Positions 8,016 to 16,341 of a DNA stretch of 64,000 nt are shown piece by piece; within the stretch, counting starts at the first letter, position 1, and every line of letters begins with the position of its first letter. Origin of the DNA: Amycolatopsis vastitatis (GTDB lineage Bacteria > Actinomycetota > Actinomycetes > Mycobacteriales > Pseudonocardiaceae); the NCBI RefSeq assembly GCF_002234595.1, contig NZ_NMUL01000030.1, positions 1 through 64,000 of the forward strand, given 5' to 3'. The notes under the pieces were generated by a model. That model searched no databases, was not told the DNA's origin, and saw nothing but the letters and a program-made list of their open reading frames with translations. The translations under genes and the position numbers were made by a program.

Positions 8016-10208
8016 TCATCCTTTCTTGATCTCGGCCGACAGCCGGTCCCAGATCGTCAAGTTCTGATAGTTTTCGCGCCAGACATTCCGGCACACCCAA
8101 AGCGCGCGGTTTCGCATGGGCGGTTCACTGAGGATCCTGCTCGCGAACGCCAAGGTCACGTCTTCGAGCTCGCCTCGGCCGTCGGCCCGGACCAGCCACT
8201 CGGCTATGGTCCGCCAGGCCGTGCGCGCGGTGACCGGGTCGGAGAGGGCAGTCCGCCAAATGTTCCGCAGGGGATCTTCGGATTGGTCCCCGTAGTGGTT
8301 CTGGTGCAGCAACGCGGGCCAAGTCTCGTCCTCCACGGCGTCGAACCGGGCCAGCAGCAGCATCGACCGGGCGGCCTGCACCTTGATCGCGCGCTGGTTG
8401 CTCTCCGCCCAGCTGCCGAGCTCGGCGAGAACGGCGTCCCGGGTCTCCGGCTGGTATATCTCCGCGATGGCGGCGGGGACCGCGAGGCTGCTTGTCTGCA
8501 CAACGTTCTCCGCGATGAACCGGAGGTGCAGCAGCGCATCGGTGTGGAGCAACCGCCCCAAAGTCGTACCGTAGGCACGAGCGGCGGCGTCCCGCATCCG
8601 AGGGCTCTCACTGTAGGCCCAGTCCCGGACCTGACGCCGGACCCGGTCGGTCAGCTCGGGATCGTCCTTCGCGAACTCCATAGCGAGAGCCGCCGACTGC
8701 CGGTGGGCGAGCTTCGGTGACAACGCCCAGCCTCGGACCAGATTGCGGTAGACGTAGGTGAAGTCGTAGGTCAGCAGCCGGCCGGCGGTGTAGGCCGCGC
8801 GGATCCGGATCCGGTCTTGCGGACTTCCGCCCAAAAAGAGCAGCCAGGGCAGTAATCGGTCCCGCACTTGGTCGTAGTCGCTCCAGACCACTGACAGCAC
8901 AGCCTCCGCCAACGCGGGATTGCCTCCAGCCGCACGGGACCTTCTGCCCTCCGAGCCGGTTTCGCCGGCCGGGGAAAGGACGGTGGTGCCGCCGAGCAGC
9001 GACTCCAACCCACCGTCGAACAGGGAACTCGTGGGCGCAGGCCGCCCCGGCGGTGACAGAGCGACGTAGAGACTGGACGCGACCTCGGATACGACGGTCA
9101 GCTGATTGCCGTGGAAGAGAACGTAGGCGATGCGGAAGGCGAGTTTGCGCAGGTGTGCGCGGACCTCAATGGCTTTGGCCGGTGCCTCCTTGGTGACACG
9201 CAGCAGGTCATCCGCATGTTTTCGCAGCCGGCTCGCAAGCTTGTCCAAGGCCTCCTCGGGTTTGGCGCCCTTGGCACGACCTTCGGCGAGCTGGACGGCG
9301 AGGTGCCTCACCTCGCCCGGTAAGGGCGAGGTGCCGAGGTATTCGGCTAGGGCAGGCGACTCGAGGCACTTTTTCGAGTAGGTGTCGTCGATCAGCTGTG
9401 TCAGGTGGCGTTCGAGGACGTCCCTGGCATCGGGCGTACTGTGCCCGACCGCGTAGTCGCCGAGGCCGCTGTCCACCATCCGCGCCGGCGGGCCGATGAC
9501 GACCAGGTAGGCCTCGTGCGTCTTCAGCCGGCCGCCCACGGCCGCCAGTGCCTGTTTTGTGACCGACTCGGCCGAGGACAGCTCGAGGACGTGGCCGCAG
9601 CCGTCTTCGACGACACTTGGGGTATCGACGATCTCCGGCAACGAGGTACCCCCACCAGGCGCGATGGACAGCACCTTCCCCGCGCCGACCCGATTCGCCA
9701 GGGCCACGCACGCGGAGGTGAACCGCCCGGTGTCCTTACCTCCCATCACATAGGCGATCCGATGCTCGTCAAGAATGTCGAGAAGGCGTTCGAACTCCTC
9801 GGGCGGTGAATGCGTCGCCTGCTTCTGCTTCACGTACGGCTCCGGGAGCGAGCCGCTCGCCGCCTGGTTACCCCTCTCCAGCCCGTAGTAAGTGGTTTGA
9901 TTGGTGATCTCGCGGGCGGTTTGGGTGAACTTCCCGACCGCGGTTCCGTGGTGACTCTGCGCGCGTACTCGTTCCTCGTCGTGGGTCGAGTGGTAGGCAC
10001 GTCGCTCGTGCTCGCGGATGGTCCGCGCGGCCAAGGTGTCGGCGTCGGTTTCCGCCTGGCTTTCCTCCGTGTCTTCCACCGGCGCGGCTTTCGCGGTGCT
10101 CGGTGGAGCCGGCTCGTCGTGCTCTGGTTCGGGTTCTGTCGCACCCGGTTCGGGACCCGGCTCGGGATCGGGCACCGGATCCGGTTCAGGGTCGGTCGTC
10201 TCATCCAC
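8016..10208 (-). CDS. P-loop NTPase-like protein with helical-repeat C-terminus
   Basis: A 730-residue protein. Residues 1-55 are a Pro/Glu/Asp-rich tail. A short NQTTYYG motif lies at 103-109. A Walker A-like loop GGKDTGRFT (156-164) follows a hydrophobic strand, and a later strand reads AYLVVIGPP. The loop has Arg where Lys is usual, which resembles degenerate STAND-type or GTGR-type NTPases of actinobacterial conflict proteins. From about 430 to the end it is all helical with HEAT/ARM-like periodicity. It starts 16 bases after the cyclase-like gene and its stop overlaps the next gene. Likely a regulatory switch or scaffold; nucleotide binding is unproven. Confidence 0.65.
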   Translation of the reverse strand: MDETTDPEPDPVPDPEPGPEPGATEPEPEHDEPAPPSTAKAAPVEDTEESQAETDADTLAARTIREHERRAYHSTHDEERVRAQSHHGTAVGKFTQTAREITNQTTYYGLERGNQAASGSLPEPYVKQKQATHSPPEEFERLLDILDEHRIAYVMGGKDTGRFTSACVALANRVGAGKVLSIAPGGGTSLPEIVDTPSVVEDGCGHVLELSSAESVTKQALAAVGGRLKTHEAYLVVIGPPARMVDSGLGDYAVGHSTPDARDVLERHLTQLIDDTYSKKCLESPALAEYLGTSPLPGEVRHLAVQLAEGRAKGAKPEEALDKLASRLRKHADDLLRVTKEAPAKAIEVRAHLRKLAFRIAYVLFHGNQLTVVSEVASSLYVALSPPGRPAPTSSLFDGGLESLLGGTTVLSPAGETGSEGRRSRAAGGNPALAEAVLSVVWSDYDQVRDRLLPWLLFLGGSPQDRIRIRAAYTAGRLLTYDFTYVYRNLVRGWALSPKLAHRQSAALAMEFAKDDPELTDRVRRQVRDWAYSESPRMRDAAARAYGTTLGRLLHTDALLHLRFIAENVVQTSSLAVPAAIAEIYQPETRDAVLAELGSWAESNQRAIKVQAARSMLLLARFDAVEDETWPALLHQNHYGDQSEDPLRNIWRTALSDPVTARTAWRTIAEWLVRADGRGELEDVTLAFASRILSEPPMRNRALWVCRNVWRENYQNLTIWDRLSAEIKKG

Positions 10209-10224
10209 TGGTCGTCCGCATCGG

Positions 10225-10944
10225 TCAGAAGTCGTTGGTGATGGTCTCGCCGGTCTGCTCCAAGTGAGCGATTGCCGTGCCGTGCTCCGAGCGCGCCGAG
10301 TAGGTCGAACGGGGCTCGGCGTGGTGCGGGATCGGCGGGTTGCCGGGAACGCCTGCTTCGTGGGCCGCGGCTCCGCGGCGGATCCAGCCCCTCACCGCGT
10401 TTCCCTTGACCTCGAAGTCGGTCGGGTAGAACGTCCGGGCGTCGAGGTCCTGGGCCTCTTCACCGACCACCTCGTGGTAGAAGCGGTCGGACACGATCAG
10501 GGCCAAGTCGTCCTGGGGGGAGCGGCGGAGTTCATTGCGGAGATCTTCCGAGTCGATGAGCCGCGCGGTGGTGTGAACGGGAACGCCGGCGATGTTCTGG
10601 TCGCCGACGACCAGGTCCCCGTGGTCGACGGCGGCGCGCAGCCGCAGCCGGCCGTCGTCGTTGAAGTGCCGGTTCGCCTGCCGCAGTGCCACCTTCATCA
10701 GCCGGATCAGGTCGGCCGCGATCCAGGGCTTGGGCACCGCGGCAGGCAGGGCCAAGGTCGCGCTGTCGCCATCGATCCTGCGGAACCACGACGCTGCGGC
10801 GTACTCGTCGGGAACGTCGGCGAGCACCTTGTCCAACGTGGACTGGAGAGTCTCGTCCAGATGGGCGGATCTTGCTATCCGCCCTCGGCTCGATTCGGCG
10901 ATGTCCAGCCTGAGGACGGTTCCGGGAAGCGGCTGTGAAGTCAT
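10225..10944 (-). CDS. Class III nucleotide cyclase-homology protein
   Basis: A 239-residue soluble protein that follows the layout of the cyclase homology domain: VLRLDIAESSR (first metal Asp, D14), RRIDGDSATLALP (second metal Asp region, 58-60), RLRAAVDHGDLVVG, then GVPVHTTARLIDS with the arginine of the transition-state pair at about 128. The usual Asn before that Arg is His, so catalysis may be altered or lost. The C-terminal ~60 residues are not conserved. The start at 10944 has GAGGTG upstream. It sits 53 bases after a Crp/Fnr gene and 16 before the P-loop gene. Possible role: making or sensing a cyclic nucleotide read by the neighbouring Crp/Fnr proteins. Confidence 0.65.
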   Translation of the reverse strand: MTSQPLPGTVLRLDIAESSRGRIARSAHLDETLQSTLDKVLADVPDEYAAASWFRRIDGDSATLALPAAVPKPWIAADLIRLMKVALRQANRHFNDDGRLRLRAAVDHGDLVVGDQNIAGVPVHTTARLIDSEDLRNELRRSPQDDLALIVSDRFYHEVVGEEAQDLDARTFYPTDFEVKGNAVRGWIRRGAAAHEAGVPGNPPIPHHAEPRSTYSARSEHGTAIAHLEQTGETITNDF

Positions 10945-10997
10945 GGCACCTCGTTGGTCTTCTTGAGAACGGATTGAGCCGTTCAGGGGAGTAGCGA

Positions 10998-11759
10998 TCA
11001 CTCTGAGCGATGACGATCGGTGCCACCACATCCCATGATGGGATTCTGCACGTTTTTTTCCTGCGGCTGCGTGAACCTGTCCAGGCACGGCATGCAGGGC
11101 ACGATCAACGTCCGGTACTCGGTATTGATGATCTTGCTGTTCCGCAGTTCGCGGAACGCGCGTTGTACGGATACCTCTGCCGCGTTGATCAGCTGTGCCC
11201 ACTCGTTCTGGCTCAAGGGTATCTTCGTGGGTTCGCCGACGTTCGCAAACAAGGGAGAAATCATCCTGATCATGCGCGCCAGTCGTGCGGTCACCTGGCT
11301 GGCGGTGAGCATGAGGCGCCTCTGGTCGGCATTGCGCAATCTCTTGCTGATCAGCGACGCAACTGCTATTGCCATTCTTGGACGCTTCTCGACGAATTCC
11401 AGAAAGGTGCTCGCGGCGATCTTGCGCGAGTGGACCGGGTTGAGAGAGATCACTGTCGCTGACCGTGCAACCCCTTCCATGCAAGCCATCTCTCCAATCA
11501 ACTCGCCTGGGCCGACTACCGAGAGGAGAAGATCATTTCCGTGCCCGTCGCTGATCACCACCTTCGCCTGGCCGGCCAGGATGAACAGGACAAAGTCTGC
11601 CTCTTGGCCTTCCCGAATAAGCTGCGAGCCCGCCGGGTGACGAATTTCACGGCCGAGTTCGAGGAGTTCGGTCAATGCGACGGGCAGCAGCTTCTCGGCG
11701 AAACTTCCGGCGGGCCAGTTCCTTGTTTTGGGTTCGCGTGCGGTAGGTACGTTCTCCAC
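10998..11759 (-). CDS. Crp/Fnr-family regulator (second of two)
   Basis: A 253-residue transcription factor. Residues ~15-140 are a cyclic-nucleotide-binding beta-roll whose phosphate cassette GELIGEMACMEGVARSATV keeps the Glu and Arg that contact the cNMP phosphate and ribose in CRP. A dimerisation helix and a winged helix-turn-helix follow (about 165-225, with LSQNEWAQLINAAEVSVQRA). The C-terminus contains CMPC and a further Cys. It shares the opening motif WPAGSF with the Crp/Fnr gene at 12888 (WPTGSF), so the two are paralogues. It is probably co-transcribed with the cyclase-like gene downstream. Confidence 0.85.
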   Translation of the reverse strand: MENVPTAREPKTRNWPAGSFAEKLLPVALTELLELGREIRHPAGSQLIREGQEADFVLFILAGQAKVVISDGHGNDLLLSVVGPGELIGEMACMEGVARSATVISLNPVHSRKIAASTFLEFVEKRPRMAIAVASLISKRLRNADQRRLMLTASQVTARLARMIRMISPLFANVGEPTKIPLSQNEWAQLINAAEVSVQRAFRELRNSKIINTEYRTLIVPCMPCLDRFTQPQEKNVQNPIMGCGGTDRHRSE

Positions 11760-11963
11760 TGAGACCCTCGTCGATAGAATTTGGATCGGGATACGTGGTG
11801 CACGATCTTCGTGTCGATGCGGAAGGCAGGATCACGGCGCAGAGAAGTGAATCGGCTCGAATGGTGGCGCGTGGCGTCTTTCTTCTGGCGAGAGGTCGAC
11901 TACAGTGTCGCCTTATCCGGGACCGTTGTTACGCTCCCTTGTCGGCCGTTCTTCCTTCGTGGC

Positions 11964-12449
11964 TTACGCCGCGAAAGCTCGCTCTCGACCGAAGCGGCTG
12001 GGGTATTTCTTCGCGATGAGTTCAAGATCTTTGAGATCTTTTTCCCTGGCGAGATGGCTCTTCCAGTGGAAAGTATTCGCGAGCGACATGAAGCGGACGC
12101 CGCTGACGATCTCCGCGCGGTCGAACACGTCATGGTCGTCGAACAGCCAGGGGAACCACCCGTCGAAGATCTCGATCTCCAGCTCGGCCGGTCGCACCGC
12201 GTTCACCTGCCTGCCGCCCTGATAAGGGGCGAGCTCGGCGGCGCCCCAGTTTTGCGCCAGGGTCCATGCTTCCCCGCGGGCGACGACGTCCAAGTCGTTG
12301 ATCCGCTTTCGGCACCCGTGTAGCAGCAGCGGGGCGCTCCCCGCGACGAGCAGGTCGCGCGCGGGGAGTCCCGAGTTGAGAAGGCGCCGGATCAGCGGAT
12401 GGTGTTCGACGATGTCGCGCCGCGCCGGAGCTTTCTCATGACCGTTCAT
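11964..12449 (-). CDS. Nucleotidyltransferase-fold protein
   Basis: A 161-residue protein with the hallmark of the nucleotidyltransferase superfamily: a GS motif (VAGSAPLLLHGC, 35-46) followed by the metal-binding D-x-D pair in INDLDVVAR (Asp52 and Asp54). The C-terminal half has the helical pattern seen in stand-alone NTases (WKSHLAREKDLKDLELI). The start at 12449 lies 8 bases after the stop of the two-helix membrane peptide, so they form one unit. The family includes antitoxin-like (MNT/AbiEii) and small-molecule transferases; the actual target is unknown. A 204-base AT-richer gap separates it from the Crp/Fnr gene downstream. Confidence 0.7.
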   Translation of the reverse strand: MNGHEKAPARRDIVEHHPLIRRLLNSGLPARDLLVAGSAPLLLHGCRKRINDLDVVARGEAWTLAQNWGAAELAPYQGGRQVNAVRPAELEIEIFDGWFPWLFDDHDVFDRAEIVSGVRFMSLANTFHWKSHLAREKDLKDLELIAKKYPSRFGRERAFAA

Positions 12450-12457
12450 CGCTGCCT

Positions 12458-12640
12458 TCAGGGCCTGAGCACCGCCATGATCGTCGCAACAGCTCCGGCG
12501 AACGCCGCCAGGGCCGTCAGGCCGGTGGCGAGCTTGACCGGGGTTGCCTTGGCCATCTCGGCGAGTGTGAACCAGGCGAGCGCTACGACCGCCAGCGCGA
12601 CCAATGCGGTCGTGACGACGAGAATTACTTGATGATCCAT
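12458..12640 (-). CDS. Small two-helix membrane protein
   Basis: A 60-residue protein made almost entirely of two hydrophobic helices (about 5-27 and 36-58) separated by the charged loop AEMAKATPVKLA. ATG 12640 has AAAGGTG upstream. It is directly followed by the nucleotidyltransferase-fold gene. Such short two-helix proteins beside nucleotide-signalling genes can be membrane effectors, but holin-like or purely structural roles are equally possible on this evidence. Confidence 0.6.
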   Translation of the reverse strand: MDHQVILVVTTALVALAVVALAWFTLAEMAKATPVKLATGLTALAAFAGAVATIMAVLRP

Positions 12641-12887
12641 AGAGGCACCTTTCGCTCCGCCGAGCCTGTACTCGACCGGCCTGCGGGGCTCGTGCGCCTT
12701 GGTAGGGAGGCTGAACCACGCTGGTCGAGCTGGCATCAAGGGTAAGGCTTGAGAGCTTCGGCGCCAAGGACTGAACGTCAAAAATCTTGCCAGATGGCGT
12801 ACTTGTACAAGGTTCTAGCGCGTACTGCCTGGTAGACGGACTGGCCGAGACTTACTACTTTTCTAAAGTCTAGTCGCGGTGTTCGAC
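12641..12887. promoter_or_regulatory. Probable promoter region of the NTase/two-helix pair
   Basis: An AT-richer intergenic stretch. It holds the perfect 10-bp palindrome CTTGTACAAG (12802-12811) and an inverted GACTT/AAGTC repeat near 12850-12870. No match to the classical CRP (TGTGA-N6-TCACA) or Fnr (TTGAT-N4-ATCAA) box is visible. It may carry the binding site of the adjacent Crp/Fnr regulator. Confidence 0.4.
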
Positions 12888-13724
12888 CTACTCTCCGGTA
12901 TTGGAAGCCTTGTCTCTTCGCCGAGCCTGGCTGCCCCTGCGTGGCGGACTTTCGGGGGTGGTAGCCCGTCGGTCCGCCACGCCAGCTGCGGGGATCACTT
13001 GATCTGCAATGTCGGCCAACCTTGCCCGGTCCAGGATGTGCAACTGCCGGTACCCGGTTTTGATCACCCCGTCGTGGCGGAGTTGCTGGAGCGCCTTGTG
13101 GACTGCGGCATCGGATGAACCCACCAATGCGGCCAGTTCAGCCTGCGCGAGCGGTATACTGATCGTAATCATACTCTCACTCACGGTGCCATAAGAGTCG
13201 CCGAGTTCCCGGATGACCTGCGCCAGGCGTGCCGCCACCGGGTAGCCGCCTGTCGCGACTCGAACCCGGGTCGCGGACCGCAGCTTTTCCGAGATAACGC
13301 GCATCATCTCCAGGCTGACGATCGGGTGCCTGCCGAGGAAGCCGACAAACGTGTCACCAGTGATGACGACAGCGTGCACCTCCGTGGCGGCCGTCACTGT
13401 GGCGTTACGTGGCGCATCACCGATCGGCGCCAGTTCTCCGACGATGTCCCCCGCGACGCGTATCGAAAGCAGCGTCACGTGTCCTTCCGGCGTCGCTGCC
13501 GTCACCTTGGCCATGCCTTTGGTCAGAACCATTACGTAGGTCGACAAATCGCCTTCGTGAATGAGGTGCGCGCCGGGTCGGTAAACTCGCTTGGCGCCTT
13601 GGTCGAGGAGGTCGGATCGCACACTCGTGGCAAGGCGTGCCAAGAAGCTGCCCGTCGGCCAGGCGTGCTCCTGGACCTGAGTCTCGTCGGAGGGCGTTGG
13701 ATGATCGTGCACGATGTCGTCCAC
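12888..13724 (-). CDS. Crp/Fnr-family regulator (first of two)
   Basis: A 278-residue regulator and the first gene of the minus-strand island. The cNMP-binding domain spans about 25-150, with the cassette GDIVGELAPIGDAPRNATV (Glu and Arg kept; the Ser/Thr after Arg is Asn). The winged helix-turn-helix lies at about 180-235 (LAQAELAALVGSSDAAVHKA). A basic 35-residue tail follows. A 247-base gap downstream contains the perfect palindrome CTTGTACAAG (12802-12811) and other short repeats, a plausible autoregulatory or island promoter region. Its ligand is unknown, but residue conservation allows cyclic-nucleotide binding. Confidence 0.85.
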   Translation of the reverse strand: MDDIVHDHPTPSDETQVQEHAWPTGSFLARLATSVRSDLLDQGAKRVYRPGAHLIHEGDLSTYVMVLTKGMAKVTAATPEGHVTLLSIRVAGDIVGELAPIGDAPRNATVTAATEVHAVVITGDTFVGFLGRHPIVSLEMMRVISEKLRSATRVRVATGGYPVAARLAQVIRELGDSYGTVSESMITISIPLAQAELAALVGSSDAAVHKALQQLRHDGVIKTGYRQLHILDRARLADIADQVIPAAGVADRRATTPESPPRRGSQARRRDKASNTGE

Positions 13725-13812
13725 GTGGTCCTGGGTCGTTCATTGATTGGGCCTTGATCCTCTCACGCCTGCCGGACCGGCTGGTAGCCCTGGCGTCGCC
13801 AGAGTGGCGGCC

Positions 13813-13932
13813 ATGGACGCGACCAGATGGCTCATCGTTCTCCAGCACGCCAAGTCGGTCTGGTCGTACGACCCGCGGGGCCCCGAATGCCCCTCGCGCC
13901 TCGGGCATTCGGGACGCAAGCTCGGGCGGTGA
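13813..13932 (+). pseudogene. SixA-type phosphohistidine phosphatase, N-terminal remnant
   Basis: From ATG 13813 the frame reads MDATRWLIVLQHAKSVWSYD, which resembles the start of SixA-like histidine phosphatases (RLIVLRHAKS.W). The catalytic RH is QH here. The frame ends after 39 residues, within the hairpin-rich stretch, where about 160 are expected. It is both truncated and mutated at the active-site arginine. Confidence 0.6.
13882..13913. repeat. Hairpin 1 of a three-hairpin stretch
   Basis: Perfect 11-bp arms CCCGAATGCCC (13882-13892) and GGGCATTCGGG (13903-13913) around a 10-base loop. It lies inside the phosphatase remnant. Confidence 0.8.
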
Positions 13933-14032
13933 CTAGTCGAGAACGGGCGCGTCCCCGGGTTGGCAGTCCGCTCACTGCTCGGCGTACTGGGAGACTTGGC
14001 AGCCGGTCGGTCCGGAGCGAAAATCAAGTTCT

Positions 14033-14058
14033 GCGACGGCACCGTGAGGTGCCGTCGC
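14033..14058. terminator. Hairpin 2: GTGA-loop terminator-like stem
   Basis: Perfect 11-bp arms GCGACGGCACC (14033-14043) and GGTGCCGTCGC (14048-14058) close a GTGA tetraloop. This stable stem probably terminates transcription from one or both sides. Convergent reading is possible because flanking genes are distant. Confidence 0.75.
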
Positions 14059-14094
14059 CCCGCTCTTGAGTCCGAACTCATTCAGCGGCGCCCG

Positions 14095-14141
14095 GCTCAG
14101 CCGAACCCTGCTCGCCACCGGCGAGCAGGGTTCGGCTGAGC
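14095..14141. terminator. Hairpin 3: perfect 22-bp stem, 3-base loop
   Basis: Arms at 14095-14116 and 14120-14141 are perfectly complementary over 22 bp with an ACC loop. It is much longer than needed for termination, has no U tract, and may work in both directions. The remaining 14142-14467 contains no gene I can support. Confidence 0.8.
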
Positions 14142-14467
14142 AGCGAAGGTCACCGACTCGTCGCCCGCCACCACGGCCGCGGACGGACCAGCTTCCTCCC
14201 CAGGGCCCGCATCGGCCGAGTCACGCTCTGGTCCAGGCTGTGCCGCCAAACCGGTTGCAGAGCGCCTGCGCGCCCCGGGCCGACGCGGCGCGGCTGATGC
14301 TGGCGACGCCGGCCATCATCTGGGCCTTCCTCAACTTGAAGCACACCGAGATGGCCACCGACGGGCCGCAGGGTGCCCACATCGGCTGACCCCGGACGCC
14401 ACGACGACCCGGTCCGATCCATCGAGCCGGTCGTCGGACTGACCGCAGGTGAGCGACGGCGCGGGTC

Positions 14468-15115
14468 TCAGGTGAGTTCCAGCAGGCCCCGGCGGACGGC
14501 TTCGGAGACGGCGGCCGCGCGGTTGTCGGCTCCGAGCTTGCGGTAGATGCGGACGAGGTGGGTTTTGACGGTGGCTTCGCTGAGGAACAGGGCTTCGGCG
14601 ATGGCCCGGTTGCTGCGGCCGCTCGCCAGCAATCGGATGACTTCGATCTCTCGTGTGGTCAGGTCCGGGTCGGGGCTCACGACCTGGCCGACCAGGCCGT
14701 CGACGATCTCCGGGGCGAGGCCCAGGCCGCCGGTCGCGGCGCTGCGAACGGCCCGGAACAGTTCCTCGGGCGGCCCCGCCTTCAGCACGTAGCCCCGGGC
14801 GCCTGCCCCCAAGGCGCGGACGGCGTCGGCGCGGCCGGCATAGCTGGTCAGCATCACCACGGGCACCCTCGGTGCCGCGATGGCCAGCCGGCGGATGGCC
14901 TCGACCCCGTCGATACCTTGGTTCGCCCCTGCGAACCGCAGGTCCATCAGGACGACGTCCGGCACCAGCTGCCCGGCGAGCCGCACGGCGTCTTCGCCGC
15001 TGCTCGCCTCGCCGGCCACTTCGAAGTCTTCCTCGCCCTCCAGCAAGGCGCGTAGCCCGGCCCTGACCACGGCGTGGTCGTCCGCGATCAGCAGGCGCAG
15101 CCGCGCCGTGGTCAT
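14468..15115 (-). CDS. NarL/FixJ-type response regulator
   Basis: 215 residues. The receiver domain (1-125) has the acidic pair DD at 12-13, the phospho-acceptor Asp in DVVLMDLRF and Lys in GYVLKAGPP. The C-terminal LuxR helix-turn-helix (150-210) contains LTTREIEVIRLLASGRSNRA and SEATVKTHLVRIYRKL. Its ATG overlaps the kinase stop (ATGA), so the pair is translationally coupled and forms one two-component system. Target genes are not evident locally; the solute-binding protein upstream may be one. Confidence 0.93.
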   Translation of the reverse strand: MTTARLRLLIADDHAVVRAGLRALLEGEEDFEVAGEASSGEDAVRLAGQLVPDVVLMDLRFAGANQGIDGVEAIRRLAIAAPRVPVVMLTSYAGRADAVRALGAGARGYVLKAGPPEELFRAVRSAATGGLGLAPEIVDGLVGQVVSPDPDLTTREIEVIRLLASGRSNRAIAEALFLSEATVKTHLVRIYRKLGADNRAAAVSEAVRRGLLELT

Positions 15116-16341
15116 CGAACGCCTGCCGGGATCGCCGGACCGACCTGCGCGGGCACCATGGCCGTCACCCGGGTGCCCCGGCCCGGGGTGCTGTCGACGT
15201 CGAGGGCACCGCCGTGCCGGTCGAGCCGGGTCCGGGCGGCAGGGAGGCCGAGTCCGCGGCCGGTCCGGGAAGTCCGCTCGGCCGGGTCGAAGCCGGCGCC
15301 GTCGTCGCTGATCTCCAGTTCGACGAGGTCCGGGTGCCGGCGGAGGGTGACCTGCACGTTCACCGCGTGCGCGTGTTCGCGTACGTTCGCAAGCACGCTC
15401 TGGGCCACGCGGAACAGGGTGGCGGCGGTCTGTTCGTCCAGGGGGCAGTCCGCCGTGCCGACCACCTGGAACCGCACCTGGGCGGCCGTGCCGTCCTGGT
15501 GGGCGCGAGCGCACAGCAGCCGCAGCGCTCCGTCCAACCCGGACTCGCCGAGAGCCGACGGGGCGAGGTCGCGGATGACCCGGCGCGTTTCGGCGAGCTC
15601 GTCCTGGAGCCGGTCCACGACCTCCCGGACCCGGGCGCGTGCCGCGTCTTCCCGATCCGGCCAGTTCCGCTCGGTCGCCTGCAGCATCAGCACGCTGCCG
15701 GAGAGCTCCTGCACGAGGGAGTCGTGCAGGTCACGGGCGATGCGGGCGCGTTCCTCCAGCATGCCGGCGCGGCGCTGCTCTTCGGCCAGCACGTCGCGCG
15801 TGCTACGCAGGTCGTCCACCAGACGCTGCCGCTCGGCGGCGTTTCGCTGCTGAGCCCGGTGGAGCGCCAGGGTGGTCCACAGGGCCACCACCGGGACCAC
15901 TGCCGCCTCCAGCGCGAACGGGCCGGCGGCCGCGACCTGCCTCCCGACGAGCACGACGGTGATCACGGCGACCGTGATCGGGCCCGCCCGGTGATCGAGC
16001 ACGTGCAGGCCGGCATACGCCACGGGGACGGCGCACCAGACGTACGCGTCGGTCAGCGGTGCGGGCGCGAGCACGATGATCAGGGCCCAGAGGACCACCA
16101 GCGCCGCGACCCAGGCCAGGCCCCAAGGCGTGCTCAGGCCGCCCCGCCACGTCTGTCCCACGACGTAGACGACCGCGAGCAGCCCGCTGAGCGTGACGAT
16201 TGCCCAGCACAGCGCCCCGTAAGCGGTGTCGAGCCGAATCAGGGCCACCCCGACGAGCGCGAAGAACGCCAGGTGCGCTCCACTCGTCAGCGCGAACCGG
16301 CGGTGGCGCGGCGGAACTCCGGTGAGGCCGAATCCGAGCAC
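15112..16341 (-). CDS. NarL-type sensor histidine kinase
   Basis: 409 residues. The N-terminal half carries about six transmembrane helices (between 15 and 165) with little extracellular loop, so it probably senses a membrane-linked signal. The HisKA_3 dimerisation box ERARIARDLHDSLVQELSG gives the phospho-accepting His. The HATPase domain has the DDGAGFDP and GRGLGLPAARTRL motifs near the C-terminus. The partner is the overlapping downstream response regulator. Confidence 0.92.
   Translation of the reverse strand: MLGFGLTGVPPRHRRFALTSGAHLAFFALVGVALIRLDTAYGALCWAIVTLSGLLAVVYVVGQTWRGGLSTPWGLAWVAALVVLWALIIVLAPAPLTDAYVWCAVPVAYAGLHVLDHRAGPITVAVITVVLVGRQVAAAGPFALEAAVVPVVALWTTLALHRAQQRNAAERQRLVDDLRSTRDVLAEEQRRAGMLEERARIARDLHDSLVQELSGSVLMLQATERNWPDREDAARARVREVVDRLQDELAETRRVIRDLAPSALGESGLDGALRLLCARAHQDGTAAQVRFQVVGTADCPLDEQTAATLFRVAQSVLANVREHAHAVNVQVTLRRHPDLVELEISDDGAGFDPAERTSRTGRGLGLPAARTRLDRHGGALDVDSTPGRGTRVTAMVPAQVGPAIPAGVR

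Noticed and set aside
13725..13800. Second Crp/Fnr start further upstream
   Set aside because: No in-frame start with a ribosome site; the domain begins normally from 13724.
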